Made by a program: the position numbers and the translations under genes. A stretch of DNA of 64,000 nt from an uncultured Pelagibacteraceae bacterium (GTDB taxonomy: Bacteria; Pseudomonadota; Alphaproteobacteria; Pelagibacterales; Pelagibacteraceae): contig CACGJX010000004.1 in the NCBI GenBank assembly GCA_902573465.1, positions 51,540 to 115,539 on the forward strand. Direction: 5' to 3'. This document shows positions 25,249-34,298 of this stretch, piece after piece (the first letter of the stretch is position 1; each line of letters opens with the position of its first letter). Below the pieces are notes generated by a model. It saw nothing but the letters and a program-made list of their open reading frames with translations. It did no database searches and had not been told where the DNA came from.

Positions 25249-27294
25249 ATGAAAAGAAATTATGAATACTTATTGTCTGATCTCAGTCTACTAAAAGGTG
25301 TAGGAACCAAAACTTCAAATTTATTAAAGAAAAAAAAGGTAAATACTATTTTTGATTTATTATGGAAACTACCAAAATCTTACACTGATAGAAGTTTATC
25401 ATCTAAGATAAAAGATCTAAAAATAGATGAAATACAGACCATAACCATAATACCTCTTAAATATTTATTCCCAAGAGTTAGAAACTTACCGAATAGAGTT
25501 TTATGCAGAGATGATACTGGTGAGATAGATTGCGTTTTTTTTAACAGTTATGAGGGTTATATCAAAAAAATATTACCTATTGGCAAAGAGGTTACGATTA
25601 GTGGAAAAATTAAATATTTTAGAAATAAATATCAATTAACAAATCCAAAATATATTTCAGAGGACTCTTCAATAATTAAACAAAAGCACAATAGTTATTC
25701 ATTAACTGAGGGTATCAGTGAAAAAGTTTATAATAAGATAATTTTACAAATAATAAATAATTTACCTGAAATTGAAGAATGGCATTCAAAAGATATATTG
25801 AAAAAATTCAACAATATAGGTTGGAATGACTCTATCAAAAAATTACATGAGCCAGAAAATATTGGTAAATTTAAAGAAAATTTTTACCAAAGACTTGCTT
25901 ATGATGAAATTTTCTCCACATTTTTGGTAAACTCAGAAATAAGAAAAAAAATAAAAAGAATAAAAAAAACAAAAAAAAATTTTAATATTAATAAACAAAA
26001 TGAAATCATATCTAAGCTTCATTTCTCATTAACAAAAGACCAAAATAAAACATTAAGTGAAATAAATAAAGATTTATGTTCTGAAAATAAAATGTTTAGG
26101 TTACTTCAGGGTGATGTAGGAAGTGGAAAAACAATAGTGTCTTTGCTTTCTGCATTTAATACAATTAATTCAGGCTTTCAGGTAGCAGTAATGGCACCAA
26201 CTGAAATACTAGCTAGACAACATTTTCTTTTAGCTAAAAAACTATTTTCCAGAAATATTAAGATTGAATTAATTTCAGGAAAATCTTCTTATAAAGATAA
26301 GAAAGTAATTCTCAATAAATTATCTAATAAACAAATTGATATAATTTTTGGAACACATGCGCTTTTTCAAAAAAAAGTGGAATTTAAAAAACTTGGATTA
26401 ATAATAATAGATGAACAACATAAATTTGGGGTAAGTCAAAGGAAGAAATTATCTGATAAAGCCGGAAAAGATTGTGATGTTCTTTTGATGACTGCTACAC
26501 CAATTCCACGTACTTTAACAATGACAATTTATGGTGATATGGATCTTTCAATTATTCGTGAAAAACCGAATATTCGTAAACCCGTTAAAACCTACAGTAA
26601 ACCTGAAAATAAAATTGATGATGTTATAAAATTTATAAAAAAAGAAATCAAACTAGGTAATCAAATATTTTGGGTGTGCCCTTTAATTGAAGAGTCCAAA
26701 AAACTTGATCACTCTTCTGCAGTTAAAAAATCAGAATACTTAAATAAATTATTTCCCAACCAAGTTTTTCTCCTTCACGGTAAAACCACAAAAGAAAAAA
26801 AAGAAATGATCTTAAACAAATTCTTAAAAAATGAATTTAAGATTTTGGTTTCGACTACTATAATTGAGGTTGGTATAGATTTTCCAAACGCAAATGTAAT
26901 AATTATTGAAAATGCTAATAAATTTGGTTTATCTCAACTACATCAACTAAGAGGTAGAGTCGGAAGAGGTAGTAAAGAATCCTCATGCATTTTATTGTTT
27001 AAATCAAATTTAAGTGATAATGCAAAAAAAAGAATTGGTATACTTAAAGACTCTAATGATGGTTTTAAAATATCAGAGGAAGATATGAAATTGAGAGGGT
27101 TTGGAGACATTTTAGGTTTTAAACAAAGTGGAATAAAAAACTTTAAGTTAGCTGACCCTGTTCATAATCATGATCTTTTTATTTTAGCTGAAAAAGAAAT
27201 TAAAAGAATTGAAAAAAATAATGAAGATATAAGTAAATTTAAACCATTAATTAAATTATATGATAGAGCTGATATAATTAATGATATTGCTTAA
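25249..27294 (+). CDS. recG: ATP-dependent DNA helicase RecG
   Basis: Remodels stalled forks and Holliday junctions. N-terminal wedge/OB domain (about 50-150), then superfamily 2 motor: GDVGSGKT near 288-295, DEQHKFGV (DExH) near 387, TATPIPRT, and LRGRVGRG near 565, ending with the TRG motif region (RGFGDILGFKQSG). 681 residues is normal. The - strand DUF502 gene overlaps its end by 4 bp. Confidence 0.96.
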   Translation: MKRNYEYLLSDLSLLKGVGTKTSNLLKKKKVNTIFDLLWKLPKSYTDRSLSSKIKDLKIDEIQTITIIPLKYLFPRVRNLPNRVLCRDDTGEIDCVFFNSYEGYIKKILPIGKEVTISGKIKYFRNKYQLTNPKYISEDSSIIKQKHNSYSLTEGISEKVYNKIILQIINNLPEIEEWHSKDILKKFNNIGWNDSIKKLHEPENIGKFKENFYQRLAYDEIFSTFLVNSEIRKKIKRIKKTKKNFNINKQNEIISKLHFSLTKDQNKTLSEINKDLCSENKMFRLLQGDVGSGKTIVSLLSAFNTINSGFQVAVMAPTEILARQHFLLAKKLFSRNIKIELISGKSSYKDKKVILNKLSNKQIDIIFGTHALFQKKVEFKKLGLIIIDEQHKFGVSQRKKLSDKAGKDCDVLLMTATPIPRTLTMTIYGDMDLSIIREKPNIRKPVKTYSKPENKIDDVIKFIKKEIKLGNQIFWVCPLIEESKKLDHSSAVKKSEYLNKLFPNQVFLLHGKTTKEKKEMILNKFLKNEFKILVSTTIIEVGIDFPNANVIIIENANKFGLSQLHQLRGRVGRGSKESSCILLFKSNLSDNAKKRIGILKDSNDGFKISEEDMKLRGFGDILGFKQSGIKNFKLADPVHNHDLFILAEKEIKRIEKNNEDISKFKPLIKLYDRADIINDIA

Positions 27295-27911
27295 CTCTTA
27301 CCTGTGGATGTTCCTGCAGATACAATAAATTTAGAAGCTTCTTCAAAAGTCATATTAAGATATATAACATCCTCGATTGGGAACATAAGTAAGAAACCAC
27401 TTGTAGGGTTTGGTGTTGTTGGAACAAAAACGTTAATCAATTTCTTGTTAGTTTTCTCAGCCATCTCACCTTTATTTTCTTTTGTTGCAAAACCAACTGC
27501 CCAAACACCTTTTCTAGGATACTCAACCAAAACAACACTTTTTTTATCGTTCTGGTCTTTGTTAGAAAATGTTTCTGTCATTTGAACTATTGCAGAATAA
27601 ATTGTTCTTAAAACTGGGATTCTTTTGAATAGGTCATCGATAAGTTTAAGAATTCGTTTACCCAAAAAAGATAGGGATAAACCCCCAACGATGGTAATAA
27701 ATATTACTGAAAGTATTATTTCTAATCCAGGAATTTCAAAAGGTAGATAGCTATTTGGATTTATATTTTCTGGAATTACTTTAGATGAAATTCCAATTAA
27801 TATTTTACTTAGATATAAAGTGAAGCCAATAGGTATTAAAACTACTACACCAGTAATAAAATAATTTCTAAGAATTAAACTGATTGATTTTTTTTTCTTC
27901 TGTTTTACCAT
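27291..27911 (-). CDS. DUF502 family membrane protein
   Basis: A 206-residue inner-membrane protein: two hydrophobic helices (about residues 12-32 and 55-80), then a cytosolic domain with RIPVLRTIYSAIVQ, KKSVVLVEYPRKGVWAVGF and VFVPTTPNPTSGFLLMFP, all typical of DUF502. The family is widespread and conserved next to recG in Alphaproteobacteria, but no function is established. A 25-codon open frame overlaps its start. Confidence 0.88.
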   Translation of the reverse strand: MVKQKKKKSISLILRNYFITGVVVLIPIGFTLYLSKILIGISSKVIPENINPNSYLPFEIPGLEIILSVIFITIVGGLSLSFLGKRILKLIDDLFKRIPVLRTIYSAIVQMTETFSNKDQNDKKSVVLVEYPRKGVWAVGFATKENKGEMAEKTNKKLINVFVPTTPNPTSGFLLMFPIEDVIYLNMTFEEASKFIVSAGTSTGKS

Positions 27912-27988
27912 TATCTAAAACTCGAAAATATCACAAAAGCTATTGCTATTATGAATAATATTAATAATATTTTATTATTTAGATTCAT
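27911..27988 (-). CDS. possible 25-aa membrane peptide
   Basis: From an ATG at 27988 the frame encodes MNLNNK followed by a single hydrophobic helix of about 15 residues and a short basic end (SSFR). Its stop TAA shares bases with the DUF502 start (TAATG), which suggests translational coupling. No family is known, and AT-rich DNA readily gives such frames, so this is tentative. Confidence 0.3.
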   Translation of the reverse strand: MNLNNKILLILFIIAIAFVIFSSFR

Positions 27989-28005
27989 TATTATATATAA
28001 TATCA

Positions 28006-28839
28006 ATGTCTTACAAAATGAATAGAAGAAAATTTTTAACTTATGTAGGTTGTGGTTGTTGTGGTTTCGTCATTAACTCTTGTACAACCGCTCCTATTAC
28101 AGACAGGAAACAATTAAAGTTGATTCCAGAAGCAAAATTAAATGCTCAGGCTGCTCAAATTTATGAAAAAGTAAAAGAAAAAGAAAAATTAATCAAAGAT
28201 ACGAAATCCATTAATGAAATAAAAGAAATTGGAAAAAAAATGGAAAATGCAATATCAATTTATTTTGATAAATCAAATCTCCCAGATCCAACCGCCAATT
28301 TTAAGTGGGAATATATCTTAATAGATAATGATAAAGTCAAAAATGCTTGGTGTATGCCAGGCGGTAAAATTGCCGTTTATAGTGGTATGCTTAAAATTAC
28401 AAAAAATACAAATGGTTTAGCCGCTGTTATGGGTCATGAGATTGCTCATGCTGTTGCAAAACACTCTGTTGAAAGAGCAAGTCGTGGAGTTCTGGTACAA
28501 ACAGGCACTACTCTTATCGATATTTTTAGTGGAGGAGCTTTAAGTCAAATTAATAGATCAACTGGTATGGACACTGTCGGTCTGATATCTTCGATTGGTA
28601 TAATGAATCCTTTCAATAGAAAACAGGAAAGTGAAGCTGATTATCTAGGTATGATTTTTTCTTCTTTATCTGGTTATGATATTAGAGAAACTGAGAAAAT
28701 ATGGGAGAGGATGAAAGAGGCGAATAAAGGTAAAGAACCTCCTCAATTTATGAGCACACATCCTTCATCTGACAGCAGAATTAGAAATATACAAACTTGG
28801 TTAAACGAAATAATTATTAAATACCCACCAATTGCATAA
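28006..28839 (+). CDS. M48-family metalloprotease, Tat/lipoprotein signal
   Basis: A zinc endopeptidase of the BepA/Oma1-like M48 group that may act in outer-membrane protein quality control. HEIAH at residues 144-148 gives two zinc ligands and the catalytic Glu; ESEADYLG near 208-215 supplies the third. The N-terminus has NRRKFL, a twin-arginine motif, and a later Cys in VINSC that fits a lipobox, so export by Tat followed by lipidation is likely; tatABC is present 14 kb away. An alternative ATG lies four codons downstream. No TPR domain follows (277 residues). Confidence 0.9.
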   Translation: MSYKMNRRKFLTYVGCGCCGFVINSCTTAPITDRKQLKLIPEAKLNAQAAQIYEKVKEKEKLIKDTKSINEIKEIGKKMENAISIYFDKSNLPDPTANFKWEYILIDNDKVKNAWCMPGGKIAVYSGMLKITKNTNGLAAVMGHEIAHAVAKHSVERASRGVLVQTGTTLIDIFSGGALSQINRSTGMDTVGLISSIGIMNPFNRKQESEADYLGMIFSSLSGYDIRETEKIWERMKEANKGKEPPQFMSTHPSSDSRIRNIQTWLNEIIIKYPPIA

Positions 28840-28843
28840 GATA

Positions 28844-28919
<76 letters not shown>

Positions 28920-28999
28920 ATATTTACTTCAGAATGAAATGTATATATAGAATAATCTAAATATTTCAAACAGGAATTTGAAAAAAATAACTTCACTAT

Positions 29000-30106
29000 T
29001 TACAACTTATCAATGTATTTATCATGAAAAGCATCAAATGTGTCATTTTGGATGTTCTCTCTAATCGATCTCATTAATTCTTGATAGAAATTTATATTGT
29101 GTAATGTCAACAACATTGATCCAAGAATCTCATTCGTATTAAACAAATGATTTAGATAATTTTTAGAATATTTATTCAAATTTAGATTTTTACATTCTGG
29201 ATCTAGAGGACTATTATCATTTTGGTATTTATTATTTTTAATATTTACTCTTCCCTGCCAAGTAAAGGCAAGTCCAGTTCTACCTGATCTAGTTGGAAGA
29301 ACACAATCGAACATATCAACACCTCTTTTAACAGCGCCCAAGATATCGTTTGGAGTACCTACACCCATTAAATAGTGAGGTTTATCATCGGGTAAATGTT
29401 CCTTAATATCATCTAAAACAGTGAACATTTCATCTTGAGTTTCTCCTACAGCTAGACCACCTAATGCATAACCATCAAATCCAATTTCCAAAAGTCCTTT
29501 TAAGGATTTTTGTCTCAAATCTTTAAATAAACCTCCTTGTACAATACCAAATAAAGCTTTGTGAGGATTATGCCCGAAAGCTTTTTTAGATCTTTCAGCC
29601 CAATACAAAGACAAATTCATAGATTTATCTATAGTTTGGTAGTCATTTGTTTTTTTTGGACACTCATCCATAACCATTACAATATCTGAATTTAGTCCTA
29701 ATTGAATTTTTATACTTTCCTCTGGACTAAGATAAAATTTTTTTCCATCAATATGAGAATTAAAAATTGCCCCTTTTTCTTTATCTATTTTGTTCAGTTT
29801 TGATAAAGACATGACTTGAAAGCCACCTGAGTCTGTAAGAATTGGTAAATCACAATTCATAAATTTGTGAAGTCCACCTGCATCTTCAATTCTTTTAACA
29901 CCTGGTCGTATCATTAAATGATAAGTATTTGATAGAATAATTTGAGAACCAGTTTTTTTTATGTCATCTATTGTACAAGCTTTTACTGTAGCTTGAGTTC
30001 CCACAGGCATAAAAACTGGTGTTTCAATTTTACCTCTGTGAGTTTCAATTAAACCACGTCTTGCAAATTTATTTTTTTTTAAAACTTTAAATTCAAATTT
30101 TTTCAA
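29000..30106 (-). CDS. tgt: tRNA-guanine transglycosylase
   Basis: Exchanges G34 of GUN-anticodon tRNAs for a queuosine precursor. DSGGFQ with Asp92 (general acid/base), GIVQGGLF, ALGGLAVGE and MFDCVLPTRSGRTG with nucleophile Asp267 are intact. The zinc site is not: aligned with the usual C-x-C-x2-C...H, only Cys305 and His336 remain, while the second and third cysteines are Asn307 and Leu310. Otherwise full length (368). Clustered with a cyclophilin gene, coaD and gyrA on the same strand. Confidence 0.93.
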   Translation of the reverse strand: MKKFEFKVLKKNKFARRGLIETHRGKIETPVFMPVGTQATVKACTIDDIKKTGSQIILSNTYHLMIRPGVKRIEDAGGLHKFMNCDLPILTDSGGFQVMSLSKLNKIDKEKGAIFNSHIDGKKFYLSPEESIKIQLGLNSDIVMVMDECPKKTNDYQTIDKSMNLSLYWAERSKKAFGHNPHKALFGIVQGGLFKDLRQKSLKGLLEIGFDGYALGGLAVGETQDEMFTVLDDIKEHLPDDKPHYLMGVGTPNDILGAVKRGVDMFDCVLPTRSGRTGLAFTWQGRVNIKNNKYQNDNSPLDPECKNLNLNKYSKNYLNHLFNTNEILGSMLLTLHNINFYQELMRSIRENIQNDTFDAFHDKYIDKL

Positions 30107-30120
30107 TTGAAATTAGAATA

Positions 30121-30681
30121 TTATAAAGATTTGAAACTAATAATTTTATCAGGATCTGTTACCGCACCATTATTATTTTCATCACCTCTTTTGATCTTAT
30201 CAACAAATTCCATTCCTTCGATAACTTTTCCGAAAACAGTATATTGATTATCAAGAAATGGTGCTGGTTTAAAACAAATAAAAAATTGACTATTAGCACT
30301 ATTAGGATCTGATGATCTAGCCATAGATAATGTACCTCGATCATGAGGAAGATTACTAAATTCTTGCTTAAGATCAGGTAAATCTGATCCACCCATTCCA
30401 GCTCTCCTTAAGTCAAAATCATCTGAATTTGAGTTGCCAAATTTAACATCACCTGTTTGTGCCATAAAGCCATCAATAACTCTATGAAACACCACATTGT
30501 CATACTTACCAGCATCAGCCAATTCTTTTATTCTTTTGACATGATTGGGTGCTGTATCTGAAAATAATTCTATTTTTACATCACCATCTTTTAATTTTAA
30601 AATCATTATATTCTCCTCTGTTAACGATTGATTAATTGTAAATAAAAAAATAATTAATATCTTTATAAAAAGTTTACTCAT
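30121..30681 (-). CDS. exported cyclophilin-type peptidyl-prolyl isomerase
   Basis: Catalyses proline cis-trans isomerisation. After a signal peptide (about residues 1-21) come the cyclophilin core blocks VVFHRVIDGFMAQTGD (catalytic Arg), GTLSMARSSDPNSANSQFFICF and QYTVFGKVIEGMEFVDKI. A periplasmic location is predicted. 186 residues. Overlaps coaD by 8 bp; gyrA-coaD-ppi-tgt order is common in Alphaproteobacteria. Confidence 0.93.
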   Translation of the reverse strand: MSKLFIKILIIFLFTINQSLTEENIMILKLKDGDVKIELFSDTAPNHVKRIKELADAGKYDNVVFHRVIDGFMAQTGDVKFGNSNSDDFDLRRAGMGGSDLPDLKQEFSNLPHDRGTLSMARSSDPNSANSQFFICFKPAPFLDNQYTVFGKVIEGMEFVDKIKRGDENNNGAVTDPDKIISFKSL

Positions 30682-31168
30682 ATTTATCTTTTAAAGCTTT
30701 AATAGTGCTCTTAGTTGTAAATTTTTTAATATCTCCATTAAGTTTAATGATTTCTTTAACGAATTTTGAAGAAATAATTTGATTTTCAACATCTGACATT
30801 AAAAATAAAGTTTCAATATTATTATTTAATTTTCTATTCATACCAGCTAGTTGAAACTCGTATTCAAAATCTGATACTGCTCTCAAACCTCTCAATATAA
30901 TATTTGATTTGTATTTTTTACAAAGACTAGTTGTTAATGATTTAAATGAAATCAAAGTTATTTTTTTTTTATTCATTTTTAGATCTTTAAAAAGAGCATT
31001 TCTTACAATTTCTAATCTTTCCTCGGCATCAAAAAGATAATCTTTATTTTCACCATCTGATACAGCCACAACAATTTTATCAAATAATTTTAATGCCTTT
31101 TTTATCACATCAATATGACCAAAAGTAATTGGATCAAAAGTTCCTGGATAGATAGCTGTCTTAGACAT
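30674..31168 (-). CDS. coaD: phosphopantetheine adenylyltransferase
   Basis: Fourth step of coenzyme A synthesis: 4'-phosphopantetheine plus ATP to dephospho-CoA. The nucleotidyl-transferase motif GTFDPITFGH lies at residues 9-18; RGLRAVSDFEYEFQLAGMNR near 90-110 and the SSKFVKEI (ISS-x-x-V-R-type) segment near 128 confirm the family. 164 residues. Its ATG overlaps the gyrA stop by one base. Confidence 0.95.
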   Translation of the reverse strand: MSKTAIYPGTFDPITFGHIDVIKKALKLFDKIVVAVSDGENKDYLFDAEERLEIVRNALFKDLKMNKKKITLISFKSLTTSLCKKYKSNIILRGLRAVSDFEYEFQLAGMNRKLNNNIETLFLMSDVENQIISSKFVKEIIKLNGDIKKFTTKSTIKALKDKYE

Positions 31169-33747
31169 TATATTAAATTATCATCAATTTTAATTGCTGA
31201 AACAACTTTTTCATCGCCAGATAACTTAATTATTCTTACTCCTTGTGTGTTTCTTCCAGCTGTTCTGATTTCTTTAACAGCTAACCTTATCACTCTACCC
31301 TTGTTTGTCGAAATCATTATTTCGTCTCCTTCATATACAGGAAACGATGATGCAATATTCCCATTTCTTGGTGAATTAATTATTCCAATAATTCCTTTTC
31401 CACCTCTATTTGTTGTTCTGTAGTCATAATGCGAGGTTTTTTTGCCAAAACCATTTTCACTTATAGATAAAATAAATTTTTGTTTCGCCGCTAATTCAGA
31501 CTTATCATCTTTTGTATTTTTTCCATTTTTCTTTAACTTATTATTATCAATAATTGATAAGGAGACTATTTCATCATTAGATGCTAATTCTATTCCCTTT
31601 ATACCTTTTGATGATCTTCCCTTAAATATTCTCAATTTTTTAGACTCAAATCTAATACACTTTCCAAATTTTGTACTTAAGATTATATCTTGATCATCTT
31701 TACAAATCTTAACACCAATTATTTTATCATTAGTGTCTAGCTTCATTGCTATTTTTCCTGATGTATTAATTGAAGCAAAATCTTCTAAACTGTTTTTTCT
31801 AACTTTGCCTTGTGAAGTTGCAAAAACTATCTGATATTTACTTGAATCTTCATCACTTTCAGGAAATGGCATAATTGAACTTATTGATTGATGATTCTTA
31901 AGTGGCAAAATATTGAATAAAGATTTGCCTTTTGATGATGCTGAACCTTCAGGTATTTTCCATGCTTTTACTTTATAAACAAGACCTTCAGTAGAAAAAA
32001 ATAGAACAGAAGTATGAGTATTAACTGATAGAGTTTGAACTACAGAGTCTTCATTTCTAGTTGTGATACCAGTTTTACCTTTACCTCCTCTTTTTTGAAT
32101 CTTTACAGTTTTAAGTGATCCTCTTTTTATATAGCCTTGTAAGGTAACAGTTATAAGAACAGTTTCTTTTTGTATTGTTTCTTCAATGTCGTAATTAAGT
32201 ACTGCATCAATAATTTTTGTTCTTCTTGGTGTTGCATATTTTTCTTTTATTTCTTTAAGTTCATTGCTGATTACTTTTAATAATTCTTTTTTTGAGGATA
32301 TAATTTTTTTTAATGAAGAAATTAACTCAAATAGTTTTTTTATTTCAACTTCTATTTCATTAATACCAAGTGCTGTCAATTTTTGTAATCTTAATTCTAA
32401 TATGGCTTCAACTTGCACTACTGATAAATTATATAAACCTTTTGAATTTTTGGTCTCTATCAATGAAATCATTTTTTTTGATTTATTAATTTTCCATTTA
32501 GTATTTAATAAAGATTTTTTTGCATCATCTGGAGTTTTTGAACCTCTTATAATTTTTATTACTTTATCTAAATTCTCAACGGATACTGATAGACCAATTA
32601 AGATATGCGCTCTATCTTCTGCTTTATTGAGATCAAATTTTGTTTTCTTGAGTACAACATCCTCTCTAAATTTTAAAAAATTCTCTAAAAATTCTTTAAG
32701 ATTACAAGTCTTTGGCTTCCCATCTACAATTGCAAGAGTATTAAACCCAAATGAACTTTCTATTTGAGTGTTCTTGTATAATTGTCTTTTAACAGTCTCT
32801 GGTTCAACGCCTGTTCTTAAATCTATCGAGACTCTTATACCTTCTCTGTTGGACTCATCTCGTATATCTCTAATACCCTCTATTTTCTTTTCTCTAACTA
32901 ATTGTGCTATTCTCTCATTCAAAACAGATTTATTAACTTGATAAGGAATAGAATTTATAACTAATCTATCTCTACCATTTTTAAGAGTTTCGTTTGATAT
33001 TTCACCTCTAATTTTAAAAGAGCCTCTACCTTTGTTATAACCCTGCTTAATAATATCTTTACCAATAATTACACCACCTGTAGGAAAATCAGGTCCAGGT
33101 ATGTGCTTCATTAAATCTTTAATCTTTATATCTTTGTTATCAATTAAAGCTAATGTACCATTAATAATCTCTCCTAAATTATGAGGCGGAATACTTGTCG
33201 CCATACCAACAGCAATACCCCCAGCTCCATTTACTAATAAATTTGGAAATTGCGCAGGTAATACAGATGGCTCTTTTTCTGTTTCATCATAATTACTTTT
33301 AAAATCAATTGTATTTTTTTCAATATCATCAATTAAAAATTGTGAGACTTTTGATAATCTCGTTTCTGTGTATCTCATAGCGGCTGCTGGATCACCATCT
33401 ATAGATCCAAAATTTCCTTGACCATCCACGAGAGGTAAGCTCATTGAAAAATCTTGGACCATACGAACTAGAGCGTCATAAACTGATTGATCACCATGTG
33501 GATGATATTTACCAATTACATCTCCAACTATTCTTGCAGATTTTCTAAATTGTTTCGACCAATCATAACCACCCTTATACATTGCATATAATATTCTTCT
33601 ATGTACAGGTTTTAAGCCATCTCTAACATCTGGTAGGGCTCTACTAACAATGACACTCATCGCATACGATAGATAAGATGAACTCATCTCATCATGCATT
33701 GAAATTAGTTTTATGTTTTTATCTTTAGAAACTTCGTTTTTTTCCAT
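31168..33747 (-). CDS. gyrA: DNA gyrase subunit A
   Basis: The DNA-cleaving subunit of gyrase, which introduces negative supercoils. Catalytic Tyr126 is in [10 protein letters not shown]. The quinolone-resistance region reads [10 protein letters not shown] with Gln87 where E. coli has Ser83 and Asp91 for Asp87. The C-terminal beta-pinwheel has the GyrA box QKRGGKG near residue 580. 859 residues, as expected. Five bp downstream of ssb and one-base overlap with coaD. Confidence 0.97.
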   Translation of the reverse strand: MEKNEVSKDKNIKLISMHDEMSSSYLSYAMSVIVSRALPDVRDGLKPVHRRILYAMYKGGYDWSKQFRKSARIVGDVIGKYHPHGDQSVYDALVRMVQDFSMSLPLVDGQGNFGSIDGDPAAAMRYTETRLSKVSQFLIDDIEKNTIDFKSNYDETEKEPSVLPAQFPNLLVNGAGGIAVGMATSIPPHNLGEIINGTLALIDNKDIKIKDLMKHIPGPDFPTGGVIIGKDIIKQGYNKGRGSFKIRGEISNETLKNGRDRLVINSIPYQVNKSVLNERIAQLVREKKIEGIRDIRDESNREGIRVSIDLRTGVEPETVKRQLYKNTQIESSFGFNTLAIVDGKPKTCNLKEFLENFLKFREDVVLKKTKFDLNKAEDRAHILIGLSVSVENLDKVIKIIRGSKTPDDAKKSLLNTKWKINKSKKMISLIETKNSKGLYNLSVVQVEAILELRLQKLTALGINEIEVEIKKLFELISSLKKIISSKKELLKVISNELKEIKEKYATPRRTKIIDAVLNYDIEETIQKETVLITVTLQGYIKRGSLKTVKIQKRGGKGKTGITTRNEDSVVQTLSVNTHTSVLFFSTEGLVYKVKAWKIPEGSASSKGKSLFNILPLKNHQSISSIMPFPESDEDSSKYQIVFATSQGKVRKNSLEDFASINTSGKIAMKLDTNDKIIGVKICKDDQDIILSTKFGKCIRFESKKLRIFKGRSSKGIKGIELASNDEIVSLSIIDNNKLKKNGKNTKDDKSELAAKQKFILSISENGFGKKTSHYDYRTTNRGGKGIIGIINSPRNGNIASSFPVYEGDEIMISTNKGRVIRLAVKEIRTAGRNTQGVRIIKLSGDEKVVSAIKIDDNLI

Positions 33748-33752
33748 AATGA

Positions 33753-34208
33753 TTAGAATGGAATATCGTCGTCCATATCATTTTGTACTTGAGATAAACC
33801 CTCAGTATTATTTGATGCTTGCGAATTGTCATTAGCTATACCACCACCTGAATTTCCACCTCCAAGCATAGTTAGAGATGAATTATAACCTTGTATAACT
33901 ACTTCGGTTGAATATTTGTCTTGTCCTGATTGTTCATCCTTCCATTTTCTTGTTGAAATTTGACCTTCAACATAAACTTGAGCACCTTTTTTGAGATATT
34001 GTTGAACAACATTTACTAAACCCTCATTAAATACAACTATACGGTGCCATTCAGTTTTTTCTTTTTTTTCACCTGTATTTTTATCTTTCCATGATTGGCT
34101 TGTTGCAAGACTTAATCTTGCAACGCTTTTTCCATTAACCATTTGCTTGATTTCGGGATCTGCGCCTAAACGACCAATTAAAAGTACTTTATTTAAACTT
34201 CCAGCCAT
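33753..34208 (-). CDS. ssb: single-stranded DNA-binding protein
   Basis: Protects single-stranded DNA in replication and repair. N-terminal OB fold (about 1-110) with [23 protein letters not shown] and [11 protein letters not shown]; a Gly/Asn-rich linker; and the acidic tip DDDIPF that recruits partner proteins. 151 residues. Divergent from uvrA over 90 bp, as in many proteobacteria. Confidence 0.97.
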   Translation of the reverse strand: MAGSLNKVLLIGRLGADPEIKQMVNGKSVARLSLATSQSWKDKNTGEKKEKTEWHRIVVFNEGLVNVVQQYLKKGAQVYVEGQISTRKWKDEQSGQDKYSTEVVIQGYNSSLTMLGGGNSGGGIANDNSQASNNTEGLSQVQNDMDDDIPF

Positions 34209-34298
34209 AATATTTTAATATTTATTTTATTAGTTAATTAATTTATATCACAATTTTACTCTGAATATTAATTTTATTAGGCCAAAGCAACAAAAATT

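Noticed and set aside
32264..32767. 167-codon + strand open frame
   Set aside because: It is antisense to the middle of gyrA, which is fully conserved in its own frame; Phe/Ser-rich composition is that of a shadow frame.
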